Positions 61,153 to 64,000 of a DNA stretch of 64,000 bases are shown here, one piece after another; within the stretch, counting starts at the first letter, position 1, and every line of letters starts with the position of its first letter. This DNA comes from Bacillus sp. B15-48 (GTDB lineage Bacteria; Bacillota; Bacilli; Bacillales; Cytobacillaceae), in the NCBI RefSeq assembly GCF_016879755.1, contig NZ_WOFU01000004.1, forward strand, positions 523,983 through 587,982, read 5' to 3'. The notes under the pieces were generated by a model, which saw only the letters and a list, made by a program, of their open reading frames with translations, searched no databases and was not told the DNA's origin. The translations under genes were made by a program, and so were the position numbers.

Positions 61153-63144
61153 TCATACTGGCTGCAAAACCTCTTTATCTTCTCTAGGAGTTACCTTAGA
61201 TTCAATAAAGTAGGCCTTTTCAAAGGCGCCGCGGGTCGCATCGCCAAGCGAAGCATAGCCTGCTGCATCTCCAATTACAAACACATTCTCCATCTGTTCT
61301 CTTAATGCTTCCTCTAAAGGATTATACGCTTCTACCCCCATCGCAACAATCACATACTCTGATTCATATTGAGATAGCTTCCCAGAAACTAAGTCCTCCA
61401 CGAGAATGTAGTCCGGAAGAATTTTTACCAATTTGTTATCGATCACAATGTCCACGTTTGCTTGTTTTAGCTTATCAAGCAGTCTTATTCTGGTTTCAGC
61501 GCCAATTCGCTTGCTTGCTTTTGTTGGAATTTCTACATATGTGACCACATTCCCCGCTTCTGCAAGGCGTCGCGTCGTTCCGTGACAGATCATCCCGCTC
61601 CCTACCACAGTCACTTTACTATTAGTAAAAACCATTTCCTGCAGCTTAATATCTTCATAAGTATAGACATGATCTAAATCATTGCCCTCCACTTGCGGAA
61701 GCCTTGGTCTTCCCCCTGTGGCCAATAAAACAGCATACGGCTTGATCGATGTGATTTCCTCCATAGTTGCCTCTGTATTCATTCGGACATCAATATTTAA
61801 GCGTTGCATTTCATTGCTCAGATAATCAATATGCCATTCCATTTTTTCACGATAAAGCGGATCCGTGACAAGATGCAATTGCCCTCCAAGTTTATGACTT
61901 TTTTCAAATAAAGTGACATCATAACCTTTTAATGACAGCACCCGTGCCGCTTCCATTCCACCTGGACCACCACCAACGACGACTACATGACGTTTTTCAT
62001 CAGCAGCTAGAGCCTGAATCTCCTTAAACTCTAATTCTCGGCCTGCCTTTGCATTGATAGAACAGAGAACATGTGAGTTTCCCATAACTGAATGAATACA
62101 ATGAAGACAGTTAATACATTTTCTAATTTCAGTTTCGCGCCCCTCCATGGTTTTGTTTACCCACTCTGGGTCAGCAATTAATCCCCTTCCAATGGCCACA
62201 AAATCGGCTTTTCCCTCAGATAAAATATTTTCTACATATTGTGGTTCTCGAATGGACCCTACCGTAATCACCGGAAGATTTACTTCTTTCTTTATTTCCT
62301 CTGCTAGATAGACTCTCCATCCTTGGGCAAATAAAGGGGATTCAATGATTTTGTCCACCGATTCATACGTTCCACAGCTAATATGTAGCCCATCTACTCC
62401 CAGTTGTTCCAAATATCGGCTCGTTTGTTTGCCTATTTCTAAACTGATGCCGCTTTCAACAAAATCATCGACATTGAGCCGAACGGTCACAGGGTAATCC
62501 GGCCCACAACTTTCTCTAATCCCAGATATAATTTCTTCGATAAATCTCATTCGATTGCGGAAGCTTCCCCCGTATTCATCAGTACGTAAATTCGAATCCG
62601 GACTTAAGAACTGATTAATTAAATAACCATGTGCACCGTGCAGCTCAACACCATCAATTCCCGCCTGCTGGCATCTTACCGCGGCCTGAACAAACTTGTT
62701 TACTAACTCTTTTACTTCTGCTGTCGTTAATTCCCGAGGTTCCTCTCCTACTGCGGCGCTGGCAACTTTACTAGGAGCAACGATTTGATTTCCATTTATT
62801 AACGAAGAGTTTGATTGTCTGCCTGCATGATGGATTTGTACAAAAACTTTTGTACCATATTTATGTACTGCATCAGCTATACGATGAATCCCTGGGATAA
62901 AGCGATCGTTATCAAGCCTTAATTGACGGATAAATCCTTTCCCGTATTCATAATCAATACAAGTAAATTCAAGGATAATTAATCCTGTTCCCCCTTTTGC
63001 CCTTGCTTCATAATAGGCAATGAGTTGATTAGTAACTTCCCCTTCCGAACCCGCTAGATTTGTTCCCATAGGCGGCATGACCACTCTATTTTTCAGTGAT
63101 AAATTGCCTATTTTTCCTTCTTTGAAAATGTTTTGATAACGCAT
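61153..63144 (-). CDS. FadH/BaiCD-type 2,4-dienoyl-CoA or enoate reductase (flavin, 4Fe-4S)
   Basis: 663 residues from ATG 63144 behind AGGAGGC. Residues ~1-370 form an Old Yellow Enzyme barrel (NRVVMPPMGTNLAG, HHAGRQSN, HGAHGYLINQFLSPDSN, GRGLIADPEWVNK). A Cys cluster CINCLHCIHS with a further Cys in HVLCSIN binds 4Fe-4S. The C-terminal part has FAD/NAD motifs VVVVGGGPGGMEAARVLSLK and VTVVGSGMICHG. Members reduce 2,4-dienoyl-CoAs (FadH), enoates or 3-oxo-delta4-steroid acids (BaiCD). Separately transcribed, at the outer edge of the locus; no composite operator upstream. Confidence 0.9.
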   Translation of the reverse strand: MRYQNIFKEGKIGNLSLKNRVVMPPMGTNLAGSEGEVTNQLIAYYEARAKGGTGLIILEFTCIDYEYGKGFIRQLRLDNDRFIPGIHRIADAVHKYGTKVFVQIHHAGRQSNSSLINGNQIVAPSKVASAAVGEEPRELTTAEVKELVNKFVQAAVRCQQAGIDGVELHGAHGYLINQFLSPDSNLRTDEYGGSFRNRMRFIEEIISGIRESCGPDYPVTVRLNVDDFVESGISLEIGKQTSRYLEQLGVDGLHISCGTYESVDKIIESPLFAQGWRVYLAEEIKKEVNLPVITVGSIREPQYVENILSEGKADFVAIGRGLIADPEWVNKTMEGRETEIRKCINCLHCIHSVMGNSHVLCSINAKAGRELEFKEIQALAADEKRHVVVVGGGPGGMEAARVLSLKGYDVTLFEKSHKLGGQLHLVTDPLYREKMEWHIDYLSNEMQRLNIDVRMNTEATMEEITSIKPYAVLLATGGRPRLPQVEGNDLDHVYTYEDIKLQEMVFTNSKVTVVGSGMICHGTTRRLAEAGNVVTYVEIPTKASKRIGAETRIRLLDKLKQANVDIVIDNKLVKILPDYILVEDLVSGKLSQYESEYVIVAMGVEAYNPLEEALREQMENVFVIGDAAGYASLGDATRGAFEKAYFIESKVTPREDKEVLQPV

Positions 63145-63205
63145 AATGAAGCCTCCTGTTTTGTGCAATAATTCACAAATAGTAATAATTAAGCTGTGCT
63201 AAAGA

Positions 63206-63306
63206 CCAATGTTGCTATTTAAGATTTTTGGCTCATCGAGTGAAACCGCGGTTTCACTTGCTTTTCAGCATTAGCTGAAAAGCTGAGCAAAAAAAATCAA
63301 CATTGG
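63206..63306. repeat. Cloverleaf-shaped nested palindrome (101 bp)
   Basis: Outer arms CCAATGTTG/CAACATTGG, then ATTTTTGGCTCA/TGAGCAAAAAAAAT, and inside two perfect hairpins: GTGAAACCGCGGTTTCAC (63240-63257) and GCTTTTCAGCATTAGCTG plus AAAAGC (63260-63283). It lies 60 bp upstream of the flavoenzyme gene and carries a run of eight A. It may be a MITE, or a transcription terminator for something lost upstream. Confidence 0.8.
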
Positions 63307-63572
63307 ATAATAACACAGCCAATAAAAAAAGATTCCCAACTTTATTTTACTGGGAATTAACCGAAATTTGTCATCCCTACATTGTTATTTTCGTGACGAA
63401 AATATGTAAAAATGACGAAAAAATTGATTCTATAGTCGCTACATATTCGATAAGTCTAACCCTGCTTGGACAGGCCCAACGTTTTCTTGCTCTTTTGTCT
63501 TATAGACGTTGTATTATTTAATGAAAATCACCGCCTCTCCGTTCATCCGTATTTAGTCACAGTAATAACATG

Positions 63573-63614
63573 GGGACGTATCTTGTGCTTCTTTGGGAAG
63601 CACAAGATACGTCC
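63573..63614. repeat. REP-like perfect palindrome
   Basis: GGACGTATCTTGTGCTTC and its partner GAAGCACAAGATACGTCC with TTTGG loop; overlaps the end of the following MITE. Confidence 0.8.
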
Positions 63615-63753
63615 GAGACTGGTGAAAAAGTCTATGAAATATTAATAATACGCTCAAAAGACACAAAATATAGTAGTTATAGTTCAATCAAGTTTCTATA
63701 TATTGTGTTCTCGAATTCTATTTAATATTTTTTCACTGGTCCCGATACGTCCC
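63606..63753. mobile_element. IS1182-derived MITE (148 bp)
   Basis: Ends GATACGTCCGAGACTGGTG and CACTGGTCCCGATACGTCCC around an AT-rich centre; same ends as the remnants at 13386 and 23557. Confidence 0.7.
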
Positions 63754-63864
63754 CTTGCTTTTTCTCTAACTATACCACCTATAAAAATAATGAAATCGTC
63801 GAATCTTATATTTTTGCGGGATTACTAGTAGATGTTCAACGGATTTTTAGGTAAAAGAAATATC

Positions 63865-63915
63865 GGGGTCAGAGCATAATGGCAAATAAGAAAAGTGCCA
63901 TTATGTGCTGACCCC
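63865..63915. repeat. REP-like hairpin GGGGTCAG type
   Basis: GGGGTCAG-AGCATAATGGCA pairs with TGCCATTATGTGCTGACCCC around an 11-base loop. The last 85 bp of the window show nothing further. Confidence 0.7.
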
Positions 63916-64000
63916 ATTTATCTAGTTATTTAGTTAATAATATATAGGTAGGACAGTATTGTGTAGTGAGTATTTATTTCTCACCAACTTCTTTAAGTAA

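Noticed and set aside
42246..63144. Bile-acid 7-dehydroxylation (bai) operon suspected from BaiF-, BaiCD-, SDR- and ligase-like genes
   Set aside because: These families are shared by many CoA pathways; no BaiE-type dehydratase is present and the thiolases and crotonases point to chain or ring beta-oxidation.
63303..63521. 72-codon plus-strand ORF next to the cloverleaf
   Set aside because: Starts inside the palindrome arm, lacks a ribosome binding site and has no protein-like domain pattern.

Overview
The window looks like a chromosomal segment of an aerobic or facultative spore-former of the Bacillaceae. The evidence is AT-rich DNA, strong AGGAGG-type ribosome binding sites with frequent TTG and GTG starts, UPF0715, CPCC, DUF2975/XRE and HxlR families, IS1182 and IS200/IS605 elements, and sigma-A promoters. 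The genus cannot be fixed from the sequence. Almost everything is on the minus strand.

Region 1 (1-22.1 kb) is an accessory zone of small orphan genes, mostly minus strand: a serine hydrolase, small membrane proteins, Zn-ribbon proteins, an AbrB/Doc toxin-antitoxin pair, an XRE/DUF2975 pair, an MBL hydrolase next to a truncated Lrp regulator, a DJ-1/PfpI protein, and several hypotheticals. Many genes are separated by degenerate hairpins with a conserved flank. The zone is decaying: I reconstructed frameshifts or in-frame stops in a DUF4260 gene, a SnoaL-like gene, an AhpD-like gene, a TnpA gene and others. It also holds a ~1 kb segmental duplication (2.6-3.5 and 14.1-15.3 kb), an IS605 element with intact TnpB but broken TnpA, two gene-less IS605 derivatives, and an IS1182 remnant that truncates a pirin gene.

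Region 2 (22.1-30 kb) has a PNPOx-like stress protein and a four-gene minus-strand operon of three SirTM-like sirtuins plus an HD phosphohydrolase. A divergent HxlR regulator faces that operon. Further on are a ~353-bp tandem duplication and an orphan TPP riboswitch with its own terminator but no thiamine gene behind it.

Region 3 (30-63.2 kb) is one large CoA-thioester catabolic locus, entirely minus strand. It encodes aryl/alkyl alcohol and aldehyde dehydrogenases, an APH-type kinase translationally coupled to a small partner (LvaA/LvaB-like arrangement), a TRAP carboxylate transporter, two hotdog thioesterases, a MaoC hydratase, and three crotonases. It also encodes a 3-hydroxyacyl-CoA dehydrogenase, an HSD10-type SDR and an atypical SDR, a family III CoA-transferase/racemase, an acyl-CoA dehydrogenase, two thiolases, two paralogous acyl-CoA ligases, and an FadH/BaiCD-type flavoenzyme. 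At its centre are a two-subunit benzoyl-CoA-reductase/2-hydroxyacyl-CoA-dehydratase-like enzyme with one ASKHA activase, and a GalT-like nucleotidyltransferase. Two paralogous TetR regulators are present. Five promoters carry the same 23-bp composite operator (RTCA-N4-TGAC-N6-GTCA), which ties the locus into one regulon. A plausible reading is uptake of a carboxylate (or its formation from an alcohol), CoA activation, removal of a hydroxyl or ring reduction by radical or phosphorylation chemistry, then beta-oxidation. The substrate is unknown; the classical benzoyl-CoA ring hydrolase is absent.

Region 4 (63.2-64 kb) is non-coding: a cloverleaf-shaped palindrome, an IS1182-type MITE and REP-like hairpins.
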